A stretch of 64,000 bases of DNA from CAVOEB01 sp965249645 (GTDB lineage Bacteria; Pseudomonadota; Alphaproteobacteria; UBA828; JAPUJA01), in contig CBDFML010000012.1 of assembly GCA_965249645.1 (NCBI GenBank), positions 310,001 to 374,000 on the forward strand, written 5' to 3'. Both the position numbers and the translations under genes were made by a program. Positions 55,231 through 63,252 of the stretch are shown here, piece after piece. The number at the start of each line of letters is the position of its first letter. Position 1 is the stretch's first letter. The notes beneath the pieces are model-generated. The model was given only the letters and a program-made list of their open reading frames with translations. It was not told where the DNA came from and did not search any database.

Positions 55231-55830
55231 TCAGCCGGATCCTTGTTCCGCCACGAAAATACGCCGCGCGAGTGATTTGAGCGTCTCGATGTAGCGCTCC
55301 TGGGGCCAGCCGCAGCCCATCGTGAGCTGTTCCCAGTTGCGCACCGAGAGCATCGTCCAGAGGATGTCCGTAGCCTCGTCGGGCGCATGCTCGGGCGAGA
55401 GCGTCTTGTCACGCGCGAGCGCGTCGATCGCCGCGGCGCAGCCTTCGCGCATGGCCGCCATCCGTTCGTCCCACGCCTCGGCGGCGGCTTCGTCGGTATC
55501 GCGCATCGCGAGCAGCGCCTTGGCGATGGCGTAGATTTCCGGGATGTAGGCGCCCCAGCCTTCGATCCAGGCGTCGAGGCGCTCGATGCCCGAGCGCGCG
55601 GCGCGGCTCGGCACCAGGCGTTCCTCGACCCCTTTCAGCTCGTCGACATAGTGCGTCGTCGCAATCAGAAGCTCGGCCCGCGTGGCGAAGTGAAGATAGA
55701 GCGCCTGGCGGCTGATCCCCGCCTGTTTGGCGATGTCGGCCATGCGCACGCCGTCGCCCTGGCCCGCTTCGAGCCGATTTACGGCGGCTTTGAGAATTCT
55801 TTGCCGGGTATCGGAATTATCACTTGACAT
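55231..55830 (-). CDS. TetR family transcriptional regulator
   Basis: A 199-residue TetR-type repressor. N-terminal helix-turn-helix: RILKAAVNRLEAG, then MADIAKQAGISRQALYLHFATRAELL. The C-terminal ligand domain has no recognised effector. It is divergent from the NmrA-like gene, and the intergenic region carries three 15 bp palindromic sites. ATG 55830 lies inside the first site; GTG 55845 is an alternative start. It probably controls both directions. Confidence 0.9.
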   Translation of the reverse strand: MSSDNSDTRQRILKAAVNRLEAGQGDGVRMADIAKQAGISRQALYLHFATRAELLIATTHYVDELKGVEERLVPSRAARSGIERLDAWIEGWGAYIPEIYAIAKALLAMRDTDEAAAEAWDERMAAMREGCAAAIDALARDKTLSPEHAPDEATDILWTMLSVRNWEQLTMGCGWPQERYIETLKSLARRIFVAEQGSG

Positions 55831-55879
55831 GGTGTCAACTACCACGTACTTGTCACGGTGTCAATTGACACGATGTCAA
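55824..55879. promoter_or_regulatory. Three TetR-type palindromic operators
   Basis: Sites of the form TTGACA-N3-TGTCAA: TTGACATGGTGTCAA at 55824-55838 (perfect), TTGTCACGGTGTCAA at 55850-55864 (one mismatch) and TTGACACGATGTCAA at 55865-55879 (perfect). The second and third abut and create a 14 bp perfect palindrome GTGTCAATTGACAC at 55858-55871. They lie between the divergent tetR and NmrA-like genes, the expected place for an autoregulated TetR operator. Confidence 0.85.
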
Positions 55880-55924
55880 GTGACAACGACATGGAAACGA
55901 ACCCTATCATTTATGGAGGCAACG

Positions 55925-56764
55925 ATGAACGACATGCAAAATACGAAACCGATCCTGGTGCTGGGCGGAACGGGCAAAACCGGTGGCCGCGTAGCGCAGA
56001 AATTATGGGATCGCGGGGTTGCGGTGCGGATCGGATCGCGCTCGGCGGAGCCGTGCTTCGATTGGGACGATAAAGCAACCTGGGCGCCCGCACTGGACGG
56101 CGTGAGCGCGGTCTATATCGCCTATTACCCCGACCTGGCGGTGCCCGGCGCGCTCGAGGCCGTAGGCTCCTTCACCGAGACGGCGCTCGCCGCCGGGGTC
56201 CGGCGTATCGTGCTGCTCTCGGGGCGCGGCGAAGAGGAAGCGCAACGCGCCGAGCAGGCGCTGCAGGAATCCGGCGCCGACTGGACCATCGTGCGAGCGA
56301 GCTGGTTCGCGCAGAATTACAGCGAGAGCTTTCTGCTCGACGCGGTGCTTGCCGGCGAGATCGCCTTGCCGTCGAACGGCGTGACGGAGCCGTTCATCGA
56401 CGCGGACGACATCGCCGAGGTCGCGGTGGCGGCGCTGACGGACGAATCACACATCGGTCAGCTCTACGAGGTGACCGGGCCGCGCCTGATGAGCTTCGCC
56501 GACGCGGCTGGCGAGATTGCCAAGGCCAGCGGCCGGGCGATTGGCTCCTCGGAAATCCCGGCCGAGGATTACGCGGCGCAGCTCAAGACGTTCGGGGTTC
56601 CACCCGAGGTCGCCTCGCTCGTGATGTATCTGTTTACGACCGTGCTCGACGGGCGCAACGAGTTCGTCGCGGACGGTGTGGAGCGCGCCTTGGGCCGGGC
56701 GCCGCAGGACTTCGCCGCGTATGCCCGCGATGCGGCTGCAACCGGCGTCTGGGGGATCGGGTGA
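55925..56764 (+). CDS. NmrA-like NAD(P)-binding protein
   Basis: A 279-residue atypical short-chain dehydrogenase. The dinucleotide motif ILVLGGTGKTGGRVAQKL is near the N-terminus, followed by VRRIVLLSGRG and the ASWFAQNYSESFLLDAV stretch typical of NmrA/NAD(P)H:quinone-sensor proteins. ATG 55925 has GGAGG upstream; the frame is open further left through the operators. Under TetR control by position. Its stop overlaps the start of the DUF1772 gene. Confidence 0.85.
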   Translation: MNDMQNTKPILVLGGTGKTGGRVAQKLWDRGVAVRIGSRSAEPCFDWDDKATWAPALDGVSAVYIAYYPDLAVPGALEAVGSFTETALAAGVRRIVLLSGRGEEEAQRAEQALQESGADWTIVRASWFAQNYSESFLLDAVLAGEIALPSNGVTEPFIDADDIAEVAVAALTDESHIGQLYEVTGPRLMSFADAAGEIAKASGRAIGSSEIPAEDYAAQLKTFGVPPEVASLVMYLFTTVLDGRNEFVADGVERALGRAPQDFAAYARDAAATGVWGIG

Positions 56765-57252
56765 TGGAAAACATCCTGATCAGCAGCCTCGCCGTCGCGA
56801 CGGCGTCGGGCGCCATTCTGGTCGCGGGCATCTTCTTCGCGTTTTCGACCTTCGTCATGGACGCGCTCGGCCGCCTGCTGCCCGAACAGGGCATCGCGGC
56901 CATGCAGTCGATCAACGTGGTGGTGCTCAACCCCTGGTTCTTCGGCGCATTTTTCGGAACGGCACTGGGCTCGATTGCGCTTTGCGTGCTGGGAATCCTC
57001 AACTGGGGGGCGCCGGGGTCGGTCTACCTGGTCGCCGGTGGCCTGCTTTACCTGATCGGCTGCATCCTGGTGACGATTCTGTTCAACGTGCCGCTCAACA
57101 ACGAGCTGGCCGCGGTGGAACCGGGCACCGGGGCGGGGGCCGAGCTGTGGAGCCGCTACCTCTCGACCTGGACGGCGTGGAACCATGTTCGGACCGTCTT
57201 GCCGCTGGCGGCGGCCGCATCGCTCGTCATGGCCGTTCGCGCGCTCGCCTGA
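56764..57252 (+). CDS. DUF1772 (anthrone oxygenase-like) membrane protein
   Basis: A 162-residue protein with four hydrophobic segments (first ISSLAVATASGAILVAGIFFAF). NVPLNNELAAVEPG and WSRYLSTWTAWNHVRTVLPLAAA are characteristic of the DUF1772 family, to which fungal anthrone oxygenases belong. It overlaps the NmrA-like stop (TGATG), so both are one TetR-controlled unit. The last codons and the region behind are duplicated at about 58508-58636. Confidence 0.82.
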   Translation: MENILISSLAVATASGAILVAGIFFAFSTFVMDALGRLLPEQGIAAMQSINVVVLNPWFFGAFFGTALGSIALCVLGILNWGAPGSVYLVAGGLLYLIGCILVTILFNVPLNNELAAVEPGTGAGAELWSRYLSTWTAWNHVRTVLPLAAAASLVMAVRALA

Positions 57253-57372
57253 CACACGCACGCGTGACCCCAGGCTCGCCTGCCCCACGCTCGCGTGACC
57301 TCATCCCGCCTGGAGCCAAACCGGGACCCTGCGGCCCCGCCGTCGCCCGGACGGCTCCAGGCGGCTCAGGCT
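57220..57372. repeat. Direct repeat copy 1 with long hairpin
   Basis: The end of the DUF1772 gene plus about 115 bp of intergenic sequence reappear at 58508-58636. It contains a long inverted repeat, CCGCCTGGAGCC at 57306-57317 with GGCTCCAGGCGG at 57353-57364, both arms perfect. This copy has an extra segment of about 33 bp (57257-57290) that copy 2 lacks, made of short reiterations of GCTCGC/CACGC. A stray end of another frame (ending FYEFLGKQA) stops at 57366. Confidence 0.85.
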
Positions 57373-57418
57373 TGCTTCCCGAGAAATTCGTAGAACGCCG
57401 CGGCGGCTTGGCGCCGGG

Positions 57419-57935
57419 TCAGGGGATGGGGACCGTCGCGCCCAGTGTCGTGCCGCTTTGGAGGGCCCGATGGGCTTTGACGGCGTCTTTCAACGGGTAT
57501 TCGTAGTTGACGTTCGCATCCAGAATTCCGTCGCCGATGGCCTTGAAGAGATCCCGCGCCGTCCATTCAAGATCGGACCGCTTGGCGACATAGTCCACGA
57601 TTGCAGGCCGGGTAATGAACAGCGAGCCGCGACGGCCCAGGTCCTGAATGATGTCGACCGGATCGGGCGGGCCCGAGACATGGCCGTAAGCCGCGCACAC
57701 GCCCAGCGGCCGCAAGCTGTCGAGGGATTGCTGCAGGGTGTCCTTGCCGATCGACTCGTAGACGACCGCCGCCCCCTCGCCGTCGGTCACCTCGCGAACC
57801 CTGGCGACGAAGTCTTCGCTTGAGCGCACGACCGGATAGTCGCACCCCGCCGCGCGGGCGGCCTCGGCCTTTGCCTCGGTGCTCACGGTGCCGACGATCG
57901 TGGCGCCGGGCGCCGGCAGACGCCTGTCCGTAGCC
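57419..57935 (-). pseudogene. Truncated quinone oxidoreductase (C-terminal half)
   Basis: The frame encodes about 165 residues matching the C-terminal half of the zeta-crystallin/QOR family: GATIVGTVSTEAKAEAARAAG, VREVTDGEGAAVVYESIGKDT, GSLFITRPAIVDYVAKRSDL, ending in AHRALQSGTTLGATVPIP. The N-terminal GroES-like domain and the GGVG part of the cofactor motif are missing; upstream the sequence changes abruptly into the end of the GFA-family gene near 57940-57958. It looks like a deletion remnant. Confidence 0.85.
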
Positions 57936-57957
57936 GCCTCAGCCGTTGCGCCGGAGC

Positions 57958-58371
57958 CTAGAATTCCTCGTGCCGGGGCAAGTCGTCGGCGATCTCGTAC
58001 CACGGCACCCTCGAGCCGACGAAGACATGCTTGATGGCGCCCTCCGGGTGGCCCGGATAGGCCCCGCCGTCGAGGGTGGCGGCCGGGACGTAAACCTCTT
58101 CGGCCCCGTCGCGCGGCACCTCCACGACATGGCAACCGCAGGTCCGGCAGAACCTGCGGTGGGCGTTCGGCGTGTCGTAGGTGACGACGTTGTCCTCGCC
58201 CTCGTCGATGGAAAAGGCGTTGCGCGGAAATACCGAAAAGGTCACGAAGACCGCCCCGTAGGATTTGCGGCAGACGGAGCAATGACAGTGGTAGGTCTCC
58301 GTCGGCGAGCCCTGCACCGTATAACGCACCGCGGCGCAGTGGCAGCCCCCGGTCATCGTTCTGTCGGCCAT
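57958..58371 (-). CDS. GFA (glutathione-dependent formaldehyde-activating) family protein
   Basis: A 137-residue zinc protein of the GFA/CENP-V fold. Cysteines: GGCHCAAVRY, YHCHCSVCRKSYG, and RFCRTCGCHV, the usual seven-cysteine two-zinc arrangement. GFA proteins were linked to the addition of glutathione to formaldehyde, though this is disputed. ATG 58371; the frame runs upstream without support. It lies in a mosaic region next to a truncated gene and between direct repeats, so it may be a recent arrival. Confidence 0.87.
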   Translation of the reverse strand: MADRTMTGGCHCAAVRYTVQGSPTETYHCHCSVCRKSYGAVFVTFSVFPRNAFSIDEGEDNVVTYDTPNAHRRFCRTCGCHVVEVPRDGAEEVYVPAATLDGGAYPGHPEGAIKHVFVGSRVPWYEIADDLPRHEEF

Positions 58372-58507
58372 ATCCTGAGCTTTTTCCTGTTTCAACGGCG
58401 TTCGCCGAAACGATATGCGCCTGGGCAAACGATAGCATGAACCCGCCGAAAACGGGATTTTGACGCTTCGCACGACGGGCGACGGACGGAAACGGTTCGG
58501 GGCCGGT

Positions 58508-58636
58508 GGCGGATGCGCTCGTCATGGCCGTTTGCGCGCTCGCCTGACCCCAGGCTCGCGTGACCTCATCCCGCCTGGAGCCAAACCGGGACCCCCGCGG
58601 CCCCGCCGTCGCCCGGACGGCTCCGGGCGGTTCAGG
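58508..58636. repeat. Direct repeat copy 2 with long hairpin
   Basis: A near copy of 57227-57370: the last codons of the DUF1772 gene (GCTCGTCATGGCCGT), then the hairpin CCGCCTGGAGCC at 58571-58582 with GGCTCCGGGCGG at 58619-58630 (one arm differs by a base). Its right edge carries the stop codon of the reverse-strand imine-reductase-like gene. Confidence 0.85.
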
Positions 58637-59513
58637 CATCCTTGCGGAAGATCTCGTAAAGCGCGCCGATCTCCTCGCTTCCGTGGCCCTGGGCGACGGC
58701 CGTTTTGTAACGCTCGATGATGAATTCCGGCACCGCCGTATCGAGGCCGTTATCGCGGGCGACGGTGACGATATGCTCCTGGGCCGCGACATGGACGTCG
58801 TTGGTCGCCTGGGCGCCGGTGTAGTCGCGCCGTGCAATCTGTTCGGCAGACAGTTCCACGGTGCTGCCGATCCAGGGCAGGATTCCGACCAGGCCTCCGA
58901 ACAGGTGGTCGTGCGCGACGCCCTCGGTCTGGCAGATCGCGGCGGCGTGGGCGACGCCCAGGAAGGTGGCATAGAATACTTCAAGCATGGCGGAATCGAG
59001 CGCCTTGGCGCAGCCGATCGGCTCGCCGACGAACTTCACGGCAGGGCTCATGGTCTCGATCACCGGGGCGTGTCGGTCGTAGAGCGCCTGGGGGCCGGAA
59101 AAAAAGTACACGCAGCGGTCGGCGTCGACATCGCTGGGATAGCCCAGCACGCAGCCGTCGAGGTAATCGATGCCATGAGCGCCCGCCCATTCCTCGTCCC
59201 AGCGCGCGTCGGGCGCGCTGCCGCTGGAGAGCTGGACGATGGTTTTGCCCCCGGCGGCCTCCCTGGCCTCGGGGGTATCGAGAAATGACGCGCTATCGGC
59301 GTAGGTCGAGACCGAAAGGATGACCAGGTCGCTTGCAGCGATAGCCTCGGCGGGACTCGTTGCGATTGCCGCGCTGCCCTCGAAGGGTTTGCGTTTTTCC
59401 GGGTCCCGGTTCCAGACGGTTACGTTGTGCCCGTTGCGGATGTAGCAACGCGCGAGCGCCGCGCCCATCAACCCCAGGCCCAAACATGTGACATTTCCGA
59501 CGGCTTTCGACAT
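58632..59513 (-). CDS. Imine reductase/3-hydroxyisobutyrate dehydrogenase-like protein
   Basis: A 293-residue NAD(P)-dependent beta-hydroxyacid-dehydrogenase-like protein. The N-terminus VTCLGLGLMGAALARCYIRNGH and VWNRDPEKR, then YLDGCVLGYPSDVDADRC and YFFSGPQALYDRH, look more like imine reductases than like HIBADH. The long interdomain helix and C-terminal helical domain follow. ATG 59513 has GGGAG upstream. Divergent from selA. Substrate unknown. Confidence 0.8.
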   Translation of the reverse strand: MSKAVGNVTCLGLGLMGAALARCYIRNGHNVTVWNRDPEKRKPFEGSAAIATSPAEAIAASDLVILSVSTYADSASFLDTPEAREAAGGKTIVQLSSGSAPDARWDEEWAGAHGIDYLDGCVLGYPSDVDADRCVYFFSGPQALYDRHAPVIETMSPAVKFVGEPIGCAKALDSAMLEVFYATFLGVAHAAAICQTEGVAHDHLFGGLVGILPWIGSTVELSAEQIARRDYTGAQATNDVHVAAQEHIVTVARDNGLDTAVPEFIIERYKTAVAQGHGSEEIGALYEIFRKDA

Positions 59514-59722
59514 GACGATCTCCCTTTTGTCCCTGGTGACGCGCAGCCTTGCGTCGACTGGCGCCTTGCAATTCACCCTCCCGCGATGATAGTCCGTTCC
59601 GGTTTCACCTGACCAGACGGCACGTTCTGTCACCGCCCTGTCACCCCAGCGCCGGTTGACGGCCTATCGGCCCGCGGCCTAGCCTCGGCCCCATCGGGCA
59701 ACGACGCAGGAACCGGCGTGCC

Positions 59723-61149
59723 ATGACCACCAGCCTTCGCGATATACCGTCCGTCGACCGGGTGCTGCGGCTCGCCCCCGTGCAGGCGCTGATCGAGGCT
59801 CACGGGCGGGCAGCGACGACCGAGGCGGTGCGTGGCATGCTCGAGCGCTTGCGCACCGCGCTGGCTGAGGGCGGGGGCCCGCGCCGGATGGGGCGGCGCT
59901 CGCGGCGCGGGTCGCCGCAACGCTCGATGCGCGGGCGCACGCGTCCTTGCGCCCCGTGCTCAACCTGACGGGCACCCTGCTGCACACCAATCTGGGCCGC
60001 GCCACCCTGGCGCGCGAAGCGCTGAACGCCATCGCGGACGCTGCGGGTGAGGTTACGCTGGAATACGACCTCGCGACGGGCCGGCGCGGCGAGCGGGACG
60101 CCCACGTGAACGGGCGACTGTGCGATCTGACGGGCGCGGAAGCAGGGTTGGCGGTGAACAACAACGCCGCCGCCCTGATGCTTCTGCTCAACACGCTCAG
60201 CTTACGCAAGGAAGTGGTGGTCTCGCGCGGCGAGCTGATCGAGATCGGCGGCTCGTTCCGCCTGCCCGAGATCATGGCGCGGGCGGGCTGCAAGCTGGTT
60301 GAGGTGGGCACCACCAACCGCACCCATTTGGCGGACTACGAGGCGGCGATCGGGCCGCGTACGGCGCTGATCCTGCGGGTGCATCCGAGCAATTTCGAGA
60401 TTACGGGCTTTACCGCCGGCGTGCCCGAGGCGGAGCTGGCGGCGCTGGCCCATATCCATGGTCTGCCGCTTGCGGTCGATCTGGGCAGCGGCGCGCTGGT
60501 CGGTCTCGAGGCCTTCGGCCTGTCCCACGAGCCGACCGTGCGGGAATCCCTCGATCACGGTGCCGACCTCGTGACGTTTTCCGGCGACAAGCTGATGGGA
60601 GGACCCCAGGCGGGGCTGGTCGCGGGCCGCGCCGAATTGGTCGAAAGGCTTGCACGCAATCCCATGAAGCGGGCGCTGCGCTGCGACAAGCTGTGCCTTG
60701 CAGCCCTCGACGCGACACTCCGGCTCTACGACGATCCCGAGCGGCTGGCGGAGCGCCTCCCGGTGCTGCGCCGGATCACCCGTCCGCTCGTGGAGTTGGA
60801 CGCGCTGGCCGGGGAGATTGCGGGGCCGCTGCGCCTTGCGCTGGATGGGGTAGCGAGCGTGGAGATTGCGGCGAGTGGTTGTCAGATCGGCAGCGGCGCC
60901 CAGCCGGGGGTTCTGATCGAAAGCCGGGCCCTGGTGCTGCGGCCCGAGAGCGGGCGAAATGGCAGACGCAAGGCGTCGGGCCGGGCGGTGGAGGCTCTGG
61001 CGGCGGCGTTTCGCGCCCTTGCGCTGCCGGTCGTGGGGCGGATCGAGGACGGCGCGCTGTGGTTCGACCTGCGTGGCCTCGATGACGCGGGACGATTGCT
61101 CGACCAGCTCGATCGTCTGGACCTGACCCCGCCGTCACGCGGCACATGA
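59723..61149 (+). CDS. selA: Selenocysteine synthase SelA, with an apparent frameshift
   Basis: L-seryl-tRNA(Sec) selenium transferase, a PLP enzyme. The N-terminus (LRDIPSVDRVLRLAPVQAL) is in one frame from ATG 59723; the rest (LRPVLNLTGTLLHTNLGRA, VNNNAAALMLLLNTLSLR, PLP lysine in TFSGDKLMGGPQAG) is in another. The shift falls at about 59866-59884 in GGCGGGGGCCCGCG; adding one base joins ALAEGGGP to APDGAALAARVAATLDA and gives about 475 residues, normal for SelA. Read literally, translation stops at 59968. It could be a sequencing error, a true lesion, or start at a downstream codon without the N-terminal domain. selB overlaps its stop. Confidence 0.88.
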
Positions 61150-62912
61150 TCGTCGCTACCGCGGGGCACGTGGATCACGGCAAGACCGCGCTGGTCCGCG
61201 CGCTGACCGGGGTCGATACGGACCGGCTGCCGGAAGAAAAGCGGCGCGGGCTGACCATCGATCTGGGCTTTGCCTACCGGCGACTTCGGGCTGGCGGGGT
61301 GCTGGGGTTCGTCGACGTGCCCGGCCACGAACGCTTCGTGCCCAACATGCTGGCCGGGCTGGGTGCGATCGACCGGGTGCTGCTGGTCATCGCGGCGGAC
61401 GAGGGGCCCATGCCCCAGACGCGCGAGCATCTCGCCATTCTCGATCTGCTGGGGCTCCATGCCGGGGCGGTGGTCATCGCGAAGACCGACCGGGTGGATG
61501 CGGCCCAGCTCGCCGCCGCGACCGCCGAAATCGGGGCGCTGCTGGCGGATGGCCCGCTCGCGGACGCGCCGCGCTTCGCGGTCTCGGCGCACAACGGCGA
61601 GGGCGTGGCGGCGCTGGAGAACTGGCTGCTGGACGAGGCCGCCGCGCTCGTGGCGCGTCCGGTGCGCGGCCATCCCCGGCTCGCGGTCGATCGCTGTTTT
61701 ACGCTCGACGGGGTCGGGCTGGTGGTAACCGGCGCGCTGGTCAGCGGGCGGATCGCACAGGAGGACGAGCTGGTGGTCACGCCCTCGGGCGAGCGGGTCC
61801 GGGTGCGCGCCATCCACGCCGACGATACGGAATGCACAACTGCCGTGGCGGGGCAGTGGGTGGCGCTGAACCTTGCGGGGCGAGCTTTGCGCAAAACCTC
61901 GATCCGGCGCGGCGGCTGGCTGGTGGCCGAGGCGCTGCACCGCCCCACGGTGCGGCTCGACGCGCGCTTGCGCGCATCCCCGGGGTCGAGGCGCGGGCTT
62001 CGTGCCCGGATGCCCGTGCATGTCCATCTGGGCGCCGCCGACGTGACCGGACGACTTCACCCCCTGGGGGGGCCTACCATCGCGCCGGGGGAAAGCAGGC
62101 TGGCGCAGATCGTGCTCGACCGGCCCGTGGGGGCGGCGTGGGGCGACCGGCTGGTGCTGCGCGACACCTCGGCGCAGGCGACGCTCGGCGGCGGCGTGGA
62201 CCTCGCCGCCTTCGCGGCGGCGCGCAACCTGACGGGCGAGGAGCTGGAGGCGGTGTGCGCAAGCGCCGACGCCGAGCGGGTGGGCGGTGTGCCGGGGCGG
62301 CTGGTTGCCCCCAAAGCGTGGCGCGGCCTGAAGGAAGCGTTGCTCGCCGCACTCGACGCGTGGCACGTAGCGCGGCCCGAAAGCCCCGGCCCGGCGTCCG
62401 AGCAATTGCGTGGGGGCCTGGAACGGCGGGTGCCGGCTGCCCTGTTGCGCGCGGCGATCGAAGCGTTGCGCGAAGAGGGAACCATTGCGCCCGGCGGCGC
62501 CCGCCTCGTCCGGCCGGGCTTCGTGCCCGCAATGGCGGCCAAGGATGCGGCGTTCTGGGCCGAGGTCGAGACGCGAATGGGCGCGGCGGAAGGCTCACCG
62601 CCGGTCGTGCACGAGCTGGCCAAGGCCCTGGACCGGGAGCCCGCGGCGGTCGCGCGGTTGCTGGAGCGGGCGCGCGGACTGGGGCTGGTCGAGCGCGTGG
62701 CGGCAAATCGATATCTGCTGCCGGCCGCGCTGGCGCGGTATCGAGAGTTGGCGTGCGAGCTCGCCAGGGACGCCGAGGGCGGGCGCTTCAGCGTTGCGGC
62801 CTATCGCGACCGGGCGGGCGTGGGGCGGAACTTCGCGATCGAATTGCTCGAGCATTTCGACGCGACGGGGCTGACGGAGCGCGACGGCGAGGGCCGGCGA
62901 ATTCGGTCTTGA
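61146..62912 (+). CDS. selB: Selenocysteine-specific elongation factor SelB
   Basis: A 588-residue EF-Tu-like GTPase with a C-terminal extension. G1 is GHVDHGKTALVRAL at residues 7-20, G3 DVPGHERFVPNML, and the EF-Tu-like domains follow (FTLDGVGLVVTGALVSG). The C-terminal half shows winged-helix domains that bind the SECIS hairpin, ending with FSVAAYRDRAGVGRNFAIELLEHFD. It delivers Sec-tRNA to UGA. The ATG overlaps the selA stop (ATGA). Confidence 0.95.
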   Translation: MIVATAGHVDHGKTALVRALTGVDTDRLPEEKRRGLTIDLGFAYRRLRAGGVLGFVDVPGHERFVPNMLAGLGAIDRVLLVIAADEGPMPQTREHLAILDLLGLHAGAVVIAKTDRVDAAQLAAATAEIGALLADGPLADAPRFAVSAHNGEGVAALENWLLDEAAALVARPVRGHPRLAVDRCFTLDGVGLVVTGALVSGRIAQEDELVVTPSGERVRVRAIHADDTECTTAVAGQWVALNLAGRALRKTSIRRGGWLVAEALHRPTVRLDARLRASPGSRRGLRARMPVHVHLGAADVTGRLHPLGGPTIAPGESRLAQIVLDRPVGAAWGDRLVLRDTSAQATLGGGVDLAAFAAARNLTGEELEAVCASADAERVGGVPGRLVAPKAWRGLKEALLAALDAWHVARPESPGPASEQLRGGLERRVPAALLRAAIEALREEGTIAPGGARLVRPGFVPAMAAKDAAFWAEVETRMGAAEGSPPVVHELAKALDREPAAVARLLERARGLGLVERVAANRYLLPAALARYRELACELARDAEGGRFSVAAYRDRAGVGRNFAIELLEHFDATGLTERDGEGRRIRS

Positions 62913-62914
62913 CG

Positions 62915-63003
62915 CGCTCAAGTGCCGCACAAGCTCACGCCGGATAGCCGGCGACCCGCAGATAATAATGATTGGCCGCGTCCGCGGCTGGCGCAGGCTA
63001 AAG
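62915..63003 (-). repeat. Two-hairpin interspersed repeat, copy D (inverted)
   Basis: On the reverse strand: hairpin I GCCGC-GGAC-GCGGC (62975-62988), AT-rich spacer, then hairpin II CGCCGG-CTAT-CCGGCG (62938-62953), where both stem arms changed together relative to copies A and B. The TGAGC...CACTTGAGCGCG end is at 62915-62937. It lies between selB and selC. Confidence 0.78.
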
Positions 63004-63051
63004 AAATCTCGACAATTTCTCCCTGTCGGATTTCGCCTTATTATCGTCCTC

Positions 63052-63148
63052 GGAAGAGACTCGTCTCCGGTGAGGCGCCCGGACTTCAAACCCGGTGTGG
63101 GGCGCGACTCGTGTCCCGGGTGGGTTCGACTCCCACTCTCTTCCGCCA
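63052..63148 (+). tRNA. selC: tRNA-Sec (UCA anticodon)
   Basis: A 97-base gene including the encoded CCA. The 8 bp acceptor stem is GGAAGAGA with TCTCTTCC followed by GCCA, longer than usual and typical of tRNA-Sec. The anticodon loop ACTTCAAA holds TCA, which reads UGA. A long variable arm lies at about 63097-63117, and the T arm is GTGGG-TTCGACT-CCCAC. It closely resembles the E. coli selC layout and lies about 140 bp after selB. Confidence 0.97.
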
Positions 63149-63170
63149 CAAGAGACTGGATTCTAGATTC

Positions 63171-63250
63171 CACGCTCAAGCGCCGTGCAGGCTCACGCCG
63201 GGTTTTATGTTGGGGCCGGCAGCGGCCAAATTAAAGCCAATCGCGGCGGG
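63171..63250 (-). repeat. Two-hairpin interspersed repeat, copy E (degenerate, inverted)
   Basis: On the reverse strand the end GTGAGCCTGCACGGCGCTTGAGCGTG is well preserved (63173-63198) and a hairpin GGCCG-CTGC-CGGCC takes the place of hairpin I (63214-63227), but hairpin II is lost. It lies between selC and the rhodanese gene, so selC is flanked on both sides by copies. Confidence 0.6.
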
Positions 63251-63252
63251 CG

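Noticed and set aside
57419..58984. A 521-codon reverse-strand protein covering the QOR remnant and GFA gene
   Set aside because: Only the last third is protein-like. The rest is a shadow of the GFA and imine-reductase-like genes in other frames.
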